A stretch of 10,071 nucleotides of DNA from Burkholderiaceae bacterium (GTDB taxonomy: Bacteria > Pseudomonadota > Gammaproteobacteria > Burkholderiales > Burkholderiaceae_C): contig JALRAA010000030.1 of assembly GCA_023262645.1 (NCBI GenBank), forward strand, positions 1 through 10,071. The letters are read 5' to 3'. The position numbers were made by a program, and so were the translations under genes. The notes beneath the pieces are model-generated. The model was not told where the DNA came from and searched no databases. It saw only the letters and a program-made list of their open reading frames with translations. Below are positions 1 to 7,595 of the stretch, in pieces. Every line of letters begins with the position of its first letter. Positions within the stretch are counted from its first letter, which is position 1.

Positions 1-1058
1 GCGCCAATCGGATGGCCAATCGCAATCGCGCCGCCATTCACATTCACACGCTGGGGGTCAATCTCCAAAGCCTGATTCACCGCACAGGCTTGTGCAGCGA
101 AAGCTTCATTCAATTCAAACAGGTCGACATCGGCGGCGCGCCAACCCGCTCGTTCCAATGCCTTGCGCGATGCCGACACGGGGCCCATTCCCATGGTGGC
201 TGGATCAAGGCCTGTGGTGGCAAAAGAAGCGATACGAGCCAGCGGCGTCAATCCAAGCGACTGGGCTTTGGACAAGCGCATCACCATGACCGCTGCTGCC
301 CCGTCGTTGATACCTGACGCATTTCCAGCGGTCACACTGCCCGCTTTGTCGAACGCGGGTCGCAAACCGGCCAAGGCTTGCGCATTGGTGTGGAGATTGA
401 TGTATTCATCTTGCGCAAAACTCAAGGGGTCACCTTTTTTCTGTGGCAGCAACACAGGAAAAATTTCATCTTTGAACTTGCCAGCGGCTTGCGCGGCTGC
501 GGCCTTTTGTTGAGACGCTAATGCGAGGGCATCTTGCATATCGCGACTGATACCGTGTTGTTTGGCCACGTTTTCAGCAGTGATACCCATGTGGTACTGG
601 TTATACACATCCCACAAGCCATCGACGATCATGCTGTCGATCATTTTCCAGTCACCCATGCGTTGGCCGTCGCGAGAATTGTTCAGCACATGTGGCGCGG
701 CACTCATGTTTTCTTGTCCACCGGCAATCACGATTTCGCTGTCACCGCTGGCCACCGCTTGCGCAGCAAGCATCACCGCTTTGAGCCCTGAGCCACAGAC
801 CGCATTGATGGTCAACCCAGGAATTTCTTTGGGTAAACCAGCTTTCATCAATGCTTGACGTGCAGGGTTCTGACCGGCACCCGCAGCCAACACCTGTCCC
901 ATGATGACTTCACCGACCATGGCCGCATCGATGCCCGCGCGAGACACCACCTCTTTGATAGCCAGAGCACCCAATTCGGTGGCGCTGGTTTTGGACAAAC
1001 TGCCACCAAATTTACCCACAGCGGTGCGGGCGGCTGAAACGATGACGATGTCTTGCAT
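1..1058 (-). CDS. Thiolase, acetyl-CoA acetyltransferase type (partial, C-terminus outside window)
   Basis: Condenses two acetyl-CoA to acetoacetyl-CoA or, in reverse, cleaves 3-ketoacyl-CoA with CoA; cytoplasmic. The 352 visible codons begin MQDIVIVSAARTAVGKFGGS. The nucleophilic cysteine is C88 in TINAVCGSG. NEAFAAQ and GGAIAIGHPIG follow, the latter carrying the active-site histidine H349; these positions match biosynthetic thiolases of about 390 residues. The last 40 or so residues, with the second catalytic cysteine (CxGG region), lie beyond the left edge, so intactness cannot be judged. The start is supported by an AGGAG ribosome site (1065-1069) six bases upstream. The family covers PHB synthesis, ketone-body use and degradative thiolases, and the sequence alone does not decide which. 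It lies downstream of the CBS-domain gene in the same direction with a 112-base gap, so it may have its own promoter. Confidence 0.95.
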   Translation of the reverse strand, partial: MQDIVIVSAARTAVGKFGGSLSKTSATELGALAIKEVVSRAGIDAAMVGEVIMGQVLAAGAGQNPARQALMKAGLPKEIPGLTINAVCGSGLKAVMLAAQAVASGDSEIVIAGGQENMSAAPHVLNNSRDGQRMGDWKMIDSMIVDGLWDVYNQYHMGITAENVAKQHGISRDMQDALALASQQKAAAAQAAGKFKDEIFPVLLPQKKGDPLSFAQDEYINLHTNAQALAGLRPAFDKAGSVTAGNASGINDGAAAVMVMRLSKAQSLGLTPLARIASFATTGLDPATMGMGPVSASRKALERAGWRAADVDLFELNEAFAAQACAVNQALEIDPQRVNVNGGAIAIGHPIG

Positions 1059-1072
1059 GGGGCTCTCCTGAG

Positions 1073-1104
1073 GGTGTGAAATGTTGGCCTGATCTCATCA
1101 CACC
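1073..1104. repeat. Inverted repeat in the thiolase leader
   Basis: GGTGTGA (1073-1079) and TCACACC (1098-1104) are perfect 7-base inverted arms separated by 18 bases, directly upstream of the thiolase ribosome site. They could be half-sites for a dimeric regulator or a weak hairpin in the leader. Seven-base arms with this spacer can occur by chance, so the role is only a possibility. Confidence 0.3.
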
Positions 1105-1170
1105 AGACTGATAAATAACTTACCGCCAGAAATTGGACGCAAAAAACAGCGAAATACAGTAAAAAAGGGT

Positions 1171-1602
1171 TCAGTTGGCGATGTAACTTTTCAGCTGTTC
1201 AATCGTGTCGGTCTGCTCTTGCAATATTTCCCTGACGACATCACCAATGGAAACCATGCCCACCACTTGCTGGCGTTCGTCTAGCACGGGCAAGTGGCGA
1301 ATGTGTTTGTCCGTCATGGTTTGCATACATTCGGTGATGGACTGGTGGACTTTCATAGAAATCACTTCAGCCGTCATGATGTCACTTACTTGCGTGTCCA
1401 CACTGCTTTTTCCTTTGAGCACCACCTTTCGGGCGTAGTCACGCTCCGAAAACATTCCTGCCAATCGTTGACCATCCAGTACCACCAAAGCGCCAATGTT
1501 TTTTTCAGCCATCAACTCCAATGCTTGGCGGACAGTGGTGTGGACCGAAACGGAATAAACGGTCCGTGAGTGCTCGGACAAAAATTGCGCAATGGTCTTC
1601 AT
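1171..1602 (-). CDS. Two-CBS-domain protein
   Basis: A 143-residue protein made almost entirely of a CBS-domain pair. CBS domains pair into a module that usually binds adenine nucleotides such as AMP, ATP or SAM and acts as an energy or redox sensor; the partner of stand-alone pairs like this one is generally unknown. Domain 1 spans about residues 10-65, ending in GMFSERDYARKV. Domain 2 spans about 73-130, with HLPVLDERQQVVGMVSIGDV. A short charged tail follows. There is no signal peptide or membrane segment, so it is cytosolic. The start at 1602 is preferred over an upstream ATG at 1650 because GGGGAG (1607-1612) sits four bases before it and homologous domain sequence begins here; the extra 16 residues look non-coding. 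It may share a transcript with the downstream thiolase, but nothing in the sequence links their functions. Confidence 0.92.
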   Translation of the reverse strand: MKTIAQFLSEHSRTVYSVSVHTTVRQALELMAEKNIGALVVLDGQRLAGMFSERDYARKVVLKGKSSVDTQVSDIMTAEVISMKVHQSITECMQTMTDKHIRHLPVLDERQQVVGMVSIGDVVREILQEQTDTIEQLKSYIAN

Positions 1603-1628
1603 AGATCTCCCCAATGAGTGATGAAGGC

Positions 1629-1642
1629 ATGGTCTTGACCAT
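1629..1642. promoter_or_regulatory. Palindrome overlapping the CBS-gene -10 region
   Basis: ATGGTC-TT-GACCAT is a perfect inverted repeat with 6-base arms. It overlaps the candidate -10 hexamer and probable transcription start of the CBS-domain gene, where a repressor site would be expected. No regulator is assigned. Confidence 0.3.
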
Positions 1643-1665
1643 ACCATCACTTAAAAATTTGTAAA
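1638..1665 (-). promoter_or_regulatory. Candidate sigma70 promoter of the CBS-domain gene
   Basis: Read on the minus strand, TTTACA (1660-1665) is five of six to the -35 consensus. TATGGT (1638-1643) is four of six to the -10, with 16 bases between. It lies about 36 bases upstream of the start codon. Found by eye only. Confidence 0.4.
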
Positions 1666-1841
1666 GACGAGAAATTCCTTGATTGCCTCTCTATTAAGTG
1701 GTCTCGGCAGGGATTGGCGTGGTAGTTTGCTATACACCTGCCGCCTGAATGCAAAGCTATGATGCCCCTGCAGTTGGCTTTCATTGCTCATTGGGTGACG
1801 GGCGTCAACCCACATGTATTTCAATCTCATCAATACGCAGT

Positions 1842-3539
1842 ATGAACCACCCAAAGCATGCAGACCTGTTGATTCGCCAAGCCTTGGTCTACGACGGCAG
1901 TGGCAACGACCCCCTGGTGCAAGACGTGGCTGTCCAGCATGGCCGAATCTTGGCGGTGGGCCATGACCTTGCATGCACGGCCACCCGTGAGATAGATGCC
2001 ACTGGCTTGGCATTGATGCCCGGCATCATCGATTCACACACGCACTTTGATGCACAAATCACGTGGGACGCTTATGTTCGACCTTCCCCGGCCATGGGTG
2101 TGACCACGGCTGTGATTGGCAACTGCGGTTTCACCATTGCGCCCTGTCGCCCCAAGGACCGCGAATTGACCATGCGCAATTTGACCCAAGTTGAAGGCAT
2201 GTCATTGGATGTGTTGCAACAAGGCATTGATTGGGGGTTTGAAACTTTTCCCGAGTATCTGGCCATGCTCAAACGCAAAGGCTGCGTGATCAACGTGGCG
2301 GCATACATTGGCCATTCATCGGTACGCACTTGGGTCATGGGTGACCAAGCCAACAAACGCGCCGCCACCAAACAGGAAATCGAGGCCATGGCAGATATCG
2401 TGCGTGAAGCCATGGCCGCGGGTGCTGTGGGTTTTGCCACCAGCACCAGTCCGGCGCACAACGGCGAAGGTGGCCTGCCCATGCCATCGCGCTTGGCCAG
2501 CGACGAAGAAATGATGGAACTGACGCTGGCCATGGGCAGTCAAGGCGGTGGCGTATACATGGTCACCAAAGGCGGGCAAATGCCCATGGCATTCTTGCAA
2601 TCGCTGTCGCAAACCAGCGGCCGACCGGTCATGGTGGCCGCGCTCTTGCACAACAGCACCAATCCGCAAGCCGTGTTCAACGATTTGCAAGCCATCAGCG
2701 ATGCCAATGCGAAACAAATTCCTTTGATTGGGCAAGTCTCCTGCTGTCCATTGACCATGGATTTCACCTTCGCCTCCGCCTATCCTGTCGAAGGACTGGC
2801 CAGCTGGAGACCCGCCATGGGGTTGGCGCACGAGGCGCTGAAAAACTGTTTGCGTGATTCCGCGTTTCGCCAATCGGTCAAACAAGAATTGCTTCAGCCG
2901 ACCACTTTTCGTTTGTTCAACAACGAATGGGACAAAGTGCATGTGGTGCAAACTTTTCTGCCTGCACACCTCGCGTATGAACAACGCAGTGTGGCTGAAC
3001 TGGCTGCTCAACACGGTGTGGAACCTCTGGATTTCGCGCTTGATCTCGCGTTGGCAGAAGATTTACAAACCGTGTTCACGGCGCAATTGCTCAACAGTGA
3101 CACCGAGGCGGTGGGCAAGTTGCTGACACACCCGCACAGCTTGGTGTCGCTCAGCGACGCCGGCGCGCACCTGACGTTTTTCAATGATGCAGGGTTTGGC
3201 TTGCATTTGATGGGTCACTGGGCGCGTGATCTGGGCGTCATGACTTTGTCGCAAGCCGTGCACAAACTCACCGCGCAACCCGCGCGTGTTTTGGGTTTGA
3301 AAGACCGGGGATGGATTCGCGAAAACCATGCGGCCGATTTGTTGTTGTTCGATCCCCAAACGGTGGGGCGAGGACCGAAGCACCGTGTGTTTGACCTGCC
3401 AGGAGGCGCACCACGACTCAATACCCATGCCAATGGTGTGCATGCGGTTTGGGTCAACGGCCATTTGGTCGCCGACCAGCATGGCATGTGCGAAGGCGCT
3501 GAATTGGCAGGCGAATTGCTGACAGATTTCGCCCACTGA
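1842..3539 (+). CDS. D-aminoacylase-like amidohydrolase (long form, N-acyl-D-amino-acid deacylase family)
   Basis: A 565-residue cytoplasmic metal-dependent hydrolase of the amidohydrolase superfamily (COG3653-like), typically annotated as N-acyl-D-amino-acid deacylase. An N-terminal beta-sandwich part (residues 1-60) leads into the barrel. The metal motif is DSHTHFD (H66, H68), then GNCGFT with C95, equivalent to the zinc cysteine of D-aminoacylase. Late in the barrel is SLSDAGAH, with D439 as the probable catalytic aspartate. HKLTAQPARVLGL, DRGWIRENHAADLLLFD and a C-terminal return to the sandwich complete the fold. It is about 80 residues longer than classical D-aminoacylase, and the His-containing motif of the mid-barrel is not seen (see findings), so the true substrate may be another amide or a cyclic amide. 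The start at ATG 1842 is chosen because family similarity begins there; no clear ribosome site precedes it, and an in-frame ATG at 1749 would add 31 unlikely residues. The importer genes follow 148 bases downstream. Confidence 0.85.
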   Translation: MNHPKHADLLIRQALVYDGSGNDPLVQDVAVQHGRILAVGHDLACTATREIDATGLALMPGIIDSHTHFDAQITWDAYVRPSPAMGVTTAVIGNCGFTIAPCRPKDRELTMRNLTQVEGMSLDVLQQGIDWGFETFPEYLAMLKRKGCVINVAAYIGHSSVRTWVMGDQANKRAATKQEIEAMADIVREAMAAGAVGFATSTSPAHNGEGGLPMPSRLASDEEMMELTLAMGSQGGGVYMVTKGGQMPMAFLQSLSQTSGRPVMVAALLHNSTNPQAVFNDLQAISDANAKQIPLIGQVSCCPLTMDFTFASAYPVEGLASWRPAMGLAHEALKNCLRDSAFRQSVKQELLQPTTFRLFNNEWDKVHVVQTFLPAHLAYEQRSVAELAAQHGVEPLDFALDLALAEDLQTVFTAQLLNSDTEAVGKLLTHPHSLVSLSDAGAHLTFFNDAGFGLHLMGHWARDLGVMTLSQAVHKLTAQPARVLGLKDRGWIRENHAADLLLFDPQTVGRGPKHRVFDLPGGAPRLNTHANGVHAVWVNGHLVADQHGMCEGAELAGELLTDFAH

Positions 3540-3546
3540 TCCCCTT

Positions 3547-3570
3547 GTTGGGCAACTTTCAAAGCCCAAC
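3547..3570 (+). other. Hairpin after the amidohydrolase gene
   Basis: GTTGGGC (3547-3553) pairs with GCCCAAC (3564-3570): a perfect 7-bp stem with a 10-base loop, beginning 8 bases after the amidohydrolase stop. No T-run follows directly, so it is not a classical intrinsic terminator. It could protect the 3' end or aid termination. Confidence 0.4.
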
Positions 3571-3577
3571 GTTGCGG

Positions 3578-3620
3578 CCGCTCACCCTATGAAACCCCCT
3601 AGAGCCAGCGGTCTTTTTTT
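3578..3620 (+). terminator. Weak possible terminator before the importer operon
   Basis: CCGCT (3578-3582) can pair with AGCGG (3607-3611), and a run of seven T follows at 3614-3620. The stem is short and the loop of 24 bases long, so this is a weak candidate. If it works, the importer operon is transcribed separately from the amidohydrolase gene. Confidence 0.2.
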
Positions 3621-3687
3621 GTCATAGACTGACCACTGTTCGCCTTTGTGCGCTTGAATTTTGTTTGCTCCAACATTGAGATCTGAC

Positions 3688-4941
3688 ATGTCAAAACAAA
3701 CCTTTGCTGATCGCAGAACCCTGCTCAAACTCGGCGCTGTCGCCAGTGCCGGATTGGCCGCCCCTTTTGTGTCCCGTGCGCAAAACAAACCGATACGCAT
3801 CGGTATGCCCACCATTTTGTCGGGGCGCGTTGCCATGCTGGGCCAAGCCTCCAGCAACGCTGCTACCTTGGAAGTGGACAAGTTCAACGCCGCCGGCGGA
3901 CTGAACGGCCGAAAAATTGAATTGGTCATCCGCGACTCCAAAGGCCAACCGCAAGAAGCCGCTCGTGTCGCTCGCGAATTGGTCACTTCAGAAAACTGTG
4001 AAATTTTGTTAGATGCCGAAGCCTCGTCAGGCGCATTTGCAGTGCATGAAGTCGCGCGAGACCTTGGCGTGTTGGTGATGCACAGTGTGTCAGAAACATC
4101 CTCACTCAGCGCGGACCCCAAAGTTCGCACGCCCTTGGGCTTCAGGTGTGCCAGACAAGGTGTGCATGACGCCATTGTGGGTGGCGCTTACGCCGCGCAA
4201 GTCGCAAAAGCCAAAAACCTCAAACGCTGGATGACCGTGTCACCCGACTATGCCTATGGTCGAGACACCACCAGTGAATTCATCGAATACCTGAAATTCT
4301 TCAACCCCTCGGTAGAGGTCATTGGGGATGTCTGGCCCAAATTGTTTCAGGCCGACTACACTGAATCTGTCACCCGCTTGTTGCAAGGCAAGCCGCAAGC
4401 CATTTACTCTGCATTGTGGGGCGGCGACCTGACGTCGTTCATCGACCAAGCCAGTATTTACGGTTTGTTCAATGAACGTGAATTTTTCGCTGTGAACATG
4501 GCCGACTATGCGGTGCTCACCGCTGTGAAAAGTGTTCCCAATGGTTTGCATTCAGGCAATCGCTATCTCAAAAGTTTTCCCAACACGCCTGCCAACACCA
4601 ATTGGTGCAACGCCTACCAAGCGCGTTTCAAAGATTTGCCTTTGAACTGGGCATGGCAAAACGCAGCTGCTGTGCAGTTTTTGACCACGGCCATGAAAAA
4701 AGCCAACAGCGCCGACGGGAAAAAAGTGGCAGACGCCTTGCGTGGGTTGAGCATCGATTCGCCCTTTGGCAGCAACGGCAAACTGACCATGCGCGCGGAA
4801 GACAACACGGTGGTGGACTACGCCGTGGGCTGGGGTGCTCTGGAACCCAAAGAGCCGTTCATGGCCAAGCCCAGCCCTGGCAACTGGAAGCAGATTGCCG
4901 AGTTGGAATTGCAATGGAAAAAACGCAAATCCTTTGCCTGA
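3688..4941 (+). CDS. Liv-type ABC importer, periplasmic solute-binding protein
   Basis: A 417-residue periplasmic binding protein of the Peripla_BP_6 (LivJ/LivK) type that would capture the substrate and deliver it to the permeases encoded next to it. The N-terminus has a twin-arginine-like leader: DRRTLLKLG at residues 8-16, a hydrophobic stretch to about residue 28, and a probable cleavage after SRA (residue 31). The mature part opens with KPIRIGMPTILSGRVAMLG, then FNAAGGLNGRKIELVIRDSK, which is the usual first lobe with the AGG-NGR turn. VSPDYAYGRD and YSALWGGDLTSF mark the second lobe and hinge. The start at ATG 3688 is preferred over the in-frame TTG at 3661 because the leader then has the normal short n-region; GAG lies about ten bases upstream. 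Family members bind amino acids, amides, urea or aromatic acids, and the ligand cannot be read from the sequence. livH starts 19 bases after the stop. Confidence 0.93.
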   Translation: MSKQTFADRRTLLKLGAVASAGLAAPFVSRAQNKPIRIGMPTILSGRVAMLGQASSNAATLEVDKFNAAGGLNGRKIELVIRDSKGQPQEAARVARELVTSENCEILLDAEASSGAFAVHEVARDLGVLVMHSVSETSSLSADPKVRTPLGFRCARQGVHDAIVGGAYAAQVAKAKNLKRWMTVSPDYAYGRDTTSEFIEYLKFFNPSVEVIGDVWPKLFQADYTESVTRLLQGKPQAIYSALWGGDLTSFIDQASIYGLFNEREFFAVNMADYAVLTAVKSVPNGLHSGNRYLKSFPNTPANTNWCNAYQARFKDLPLNWAWQNAAAVQFLTTAMKKANSADGKKVADALRGLSIDSPFGSNGKLTMRAEDNTVVDYAVGWGALEPKEPFMAKPSPGNWKQIAELELQWKKRKSFA

Positions 4942-4960
4942 ACTTTTTCAAAGATAACGG

Positions 4961-5863
4961 ATGGAACTCACCGCGCTGCTTGAATGCTTAGGGTCGGTGT
5001 CGTGCATCGTGACCCAAAGCAGCACGGGGCTGATCATCGGCGCGTTGTTGTTTTTGGTGGCTGCGGGGCTTACGCTCATATTTGGCGTCCTGGGCGTGAT
5101 CAACTTTGCACACGGTTCGTTTTATATGTTGGGTGCTTATGTGGCACTCACCGCTTACCGCGTGACAGACAGTTATGCGCTGGCAGCACTTGCAGCGGGT
5201 GTGGGAGTTGGTGCATTCGCATGGGTGTTTGAACGGTTGTTCATGCGCCGTGTCTACCAATCGGATGTGCTTTTACAACTCCTGGTCTGCTATGCATTCA
5301 TTCTGATCTTGGACGACGTGGTCAAGATTGTCTGGGGCGCTGAATTTCAATCGATGGGCATGCCCAAGTCTTTTCAAATGCCGCCGTTGTTCATAGGCGG
5401 TGGTGTGGTGCCGGTATTCTATGTGTACCTGATGCTCGCAGCTGGCTTGATTGCATTGCTTTTGTGGTTCACTTTGACCCGAACCCGCATGGGAAAAATC
5501 ATTCGCGCTGCAGCACAAAACCCAGCCATGACCTCTGCTTTGGGTCTCAACACCCGCCTCATTTACGCCTTGGTGTTCAGCTTTGGCGGTTTGCTAGCGG
5601 GTTTGGCGGGCGGCTTGGCAGCGCCGGTGCGTTCCATGTCGCCTGGCATGGGGTTCTCCATCCTGATTGAATCTTTCATCGTGACGGTCATTGGCGGTAT
5701 GGGCTCGGTCAGCGGTGCGTTGTTGGGAGCATTGCTGATTGGATTGATCCGCTCTTTTGGCTCAATCGGTTTTCCCTTGTTTGTGGAAGGTCTGATGTTT
5801 TTATCGATGGTGCTGATTCTGGTGTTCAAACCCAGCGGCATCATGGGCAAGGCGCAATCGTGA
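4961..5863 (+). CDS. livH: Branched-chain-type ABC importer permease LivH
   Basis: Inner-membrane permease of a HAAT-family importer, 300 residues, the usual length. The sequence is highly hydrophobic, with about eight predicted membrane segments. The family signature GLTLIFGVLGVINFAHGSFYM begins at residue 36, with NFAHG at 48-52. The cytoplasmic coupling region RTRMGKIIRAAAQNPAMTSALGLN, which contacts the ATPases, lies in the second half. Later GGMGSVSGALLGALLIGL is typical of the family. The ATG lies 19 bases after the binding-protein stop, with only a weak AAAG-type ribosome site. The last four bases overlap livM (GTGA), which indicates translational coupling. The name livH reflects the family, not proof that leucine is the substrate. 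Confidence 0.94.
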   Translation: MELTALLECLGSVSCIVTQSSTGLIIGALLFLVAAGLTLIFGVLGVINFAHGSFYMLGAYVALTAYRVTDSYALAALAAGVGVGAFAWVFERLFMRRVYQSDVLLQLLVCYAFILILDDVVKIVWGAEFQSMGMPKSFQMPPLFIGGGVVPVFYVYLMLAAGLIALLLWFTLTRTRMGKIIRAAAQNPAMTSALGLNTRLIYALVFSFGGLLAGLAGGLAAPVRSMSPGMGFSILIESFIVTVIGGMGSVSGALLGALLIGLIRSFGSIGFPLFVEGLMFLSMVLILVFKPSGIMGKAQS

Positions 5864-6840
5864 GTGTGTTGCGCCATTGGCAAAAAGACAGCCTGTGGGC
5901 GGCATTGGCTTTGCTGCTGTTATTGGCTTTGCCGCTCGCTTCACCTTCTCGGGTGGTCATCGATTTCATCATTCGCTTGTGTGCCATGGGTTTGCTGGCC
6001 ACCTCGTTGAACATGCTGGTGGGATATGGCGGTATGGTGTCTTTCGGACACGCGATGTTTTTTGGCAGCGGTGCCTATGTATTTGCGCTGATGCTGCAAA
6101 AAGCCTCGGTCTCGGTGCCTGTTGCATTGCTCACTGCGGTGGTGGCATGCGCTGTGCTGGCTGCGGTGATCGGTGCCATTTGCGTTCGTCTCAAAGGCAT
6201 TTATTTTTCTTTTTTGACGCTGGCATTTCAAATGCTGCTGCACAGCATCATCATCACGTGGACCAGCATGACCGGCGGCGACCAAGGTTTGACCGGAGGT
6301 ATTCCCCGACCGGTTTTTTGGGGCATCGATTTGGCGCAGAGCCAACACATGTATGTTTTTTGTTGTGTGATGGCGGTCGGCGGATTGTTGGCCATGCGGT
6401 TGCTGATGCAATCGCCTTTTGGCTACACCCTTCGTATGCTGCGGGACAACGAAGACCGCGCCGCTTATTTGGGCATCAATGTGTGGCGAGTGCGCTTGTA
6501 CGCGTTTGTGCTGGCAGGTGTGTTTGCAGGACTCGGTGGCGTGGTCATGTCGCTGTTTGTGTCGGGCGCATTTCCCGACTTCAGTTATTGGACGATGTCA
6601 GGCGAAGCAGTTTTTATGATCATGATGGGCGGCACACATGTGTTCATCGGTCCATTGGTAGGTGCGGGTTTGTTGCAGCTGTTCAATGACACGGTGACCC
6701 GCTTCACCCCTTACCACGGCCTGGCATTGGGTGTGGTTGTTTTGTTGTTCACCTTGGGTTTTCAACGGGGTGTCACCGATATTTTCAGAGTTTTGCGTCG
6801 GCCCTCGCACGAAGCAACTTCAGCCAAGGAGACGAGCTGA
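5860..6840 (+). CDS. livM: Branched-chain-type ABC importer permease LivM
   Basis: Second permease, 326 residues, forming a heterodimer with LivH in the inner membrane. A first hydrophobic segment covers about residues 12-28. The family motif LNMLVGYGGMVSFGHAMFF starts at residue 50. The cytoplasmic coupling stretch FGYTLRMLRDNEDRAAYLGIN resembles the EAA-like loop of LivM. GGTHVFIGPLVGAGLLQL lies near the end. Translation starts at a GTG inside the livH stop (overlap GTGA), and the stop overlaps the livG start (TGATG), so production of all three is tightly coupled. The length is near the norm for this group and no frame break is seen. Confidence 0.94.
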   Translation: MSVLRHWQKDSLWAALALLLLLALPLASPSRVVIDFIIRLCAMGLLATSLNMLVGYGGMVSFGHAMFFGSGAYVFALMLQKASVSVPVALLTAVVACAVLAAVIGAICVRLKGIYFSFLTLAFQMLLHSIIITWTSMTGGDQGLTGGIPRPVFWGIDLAQSQHMYVFCCVMAVGGLLAMRLLMQSPFGYTLRMLRDNEDRAAYLGINVWRVRLYAFVLAGVFAGLGGVVMSLFVSGAFPDFSYWTMSGEAVFMIMMGGTHVFIGPLVGAGLLQLFNDTVTRFTPYHGLALGVVVLLFTLGFQRGVTDIFRVLRRPSHEATSAKETS

Positions 6841-7595
6841 TGCTGCGCATTGAAAACCTCCACAAATCGTTTGGCGGTGTGCATGCCATTGAAGATTTGT
6901 CCATGGACTTTGCGCCCGGTTCACTCAGCGCCGTGATTGGGCCCAATGGCGCAGGCAAAACCACCTTCTTCAACCTGATCTCTGGTGGCTTGCAACCTGA
7001 CAGCGGCAAGATTTTGCTGGCGGGCGAAAACGTCGTGGGGTTGTCGCGCAATGCCATCGTTCACAAAGGGATTGGACGAGCATTTCAAGTCGCCAAGTTA
7101 TTCAAAAGCCTGACGGTGGAAGAAAGCCTTCGCGCTGCCTTGCAATCGGCTCTGGGACGTGCATCCCAGATGCACGGCAACTTCCCCCTGATGGCCACCA
7201 GAGACCGCGCTCATGAGGTCATGGCACAACTGGGTCTTTCACACAAAGCCGACACGGTCAGTGGCAATTTGTCGCATGGCGACCAAAAATTGCTCGACAT
7301 GGCTTTGGCACTGGTGATGCGACCCAAGGTATTGCTGTTGGATGAACCCGTCGCAGGCATGGGGCCCGACGAACGCACGCAAATGATGGACACGGTACAG
7401 CAGTTGTGGCGCCAAGGCGGTTTGACCATCGTACTGATTGAACACGACATGGAATTGGTGTTCAGAGTGGCGCAACGCATTCATGTGTTGTCTTACGGCA
7501 AATTGTTGGCGCAAGGCACTGCAGAAGATATTCGCCACCACCCCAAAGTCATCGAGGCTTACTTGGGCAAAGCCGTGGAGCATGCCGGTGACTGA
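6840..7595 (+). CDS. livG: Branched-chain-type ABC importer ATPase LivG
   Basis: ATP-binding subunit, 251 residues, cytoplasmic face of the importer. Walker A is GPNGAGKTT (34-42), the Q-loop glutamine is Q83 in RAFQVAKLF, the signature is LSHGDQ (144-149), Walker B is VLLLDEP (164-170), and the switch histidine is H202 in IEHDM. The GRAFQ segment and the VAGMGPDE that follows Walker B are typical of LivG. All catalytic elements are intact. AAGGAG lies seven bases before the start, the clearest ribosome site in the operon. The start ATG shares one base with the livM stop, and the 3' end overlaps livF by 14 bases. Confidence 0.95.
   Translation: MLRIENLHKSFGGVHAIEDLSMDFAPGSLSAVIGPNGAGKTTFFNLISGGLQPDSGKILLAGENVVGLSRNAIVHKGIGRAFQVAKLFKSLTVEESLRAALQSALGRASQMHGNFPLMATRDRAHEVMAQLGLSHKADTVSGNLSHGDQKLLDMALALVMRPKVLLLDEPVAGMGPDERTQMMDTVQQLWRQGGLTIVLIEHDMELVFRVAQRIHVLSYGKLLAQGTAEDIRHHPKVIEAYLGKAVEHAGD

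Noticed and set aside
12..1037. Several plus-strand open frames across the left edge
   Set aside because: All are antisense to the thiolase, whose catalytic motifs and ribosome site are clear.
1731..1736. TATACA as a -10 box driving a near-leaderless transcript of the amidohydrolase
   Set aside because: No acceptable -35 at 16-18 bases upstream, and it would favour the unlikely ATG at 1749.
1749..1841. N-terminal extension of the amidohydrolase from the ATG at 1749
   Set aside because: The 31 extra residues have no family-like or signal-peptide character. The family similarity begins right after ATG 1842.
2316..3014. Long minus-strand open frame (232 codons) inside the amidohydrolase gene
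   Set aside because: Lies wholly antisense to a well-supported gene. Its composition (rich in His, Gly, Gln and Arg) is that of a frame shadow, and no domain or ribosome site is recognisable.
5877..6689. Plus-strand open frame of 270 codons overlapping livM in another frame
   Set aside because: Its product is His/Arg/Cys-rich with no hydrophobic pattern or motif, while the livM frame carries all family motifs. It is a shadow of GC-biased coding DNA.
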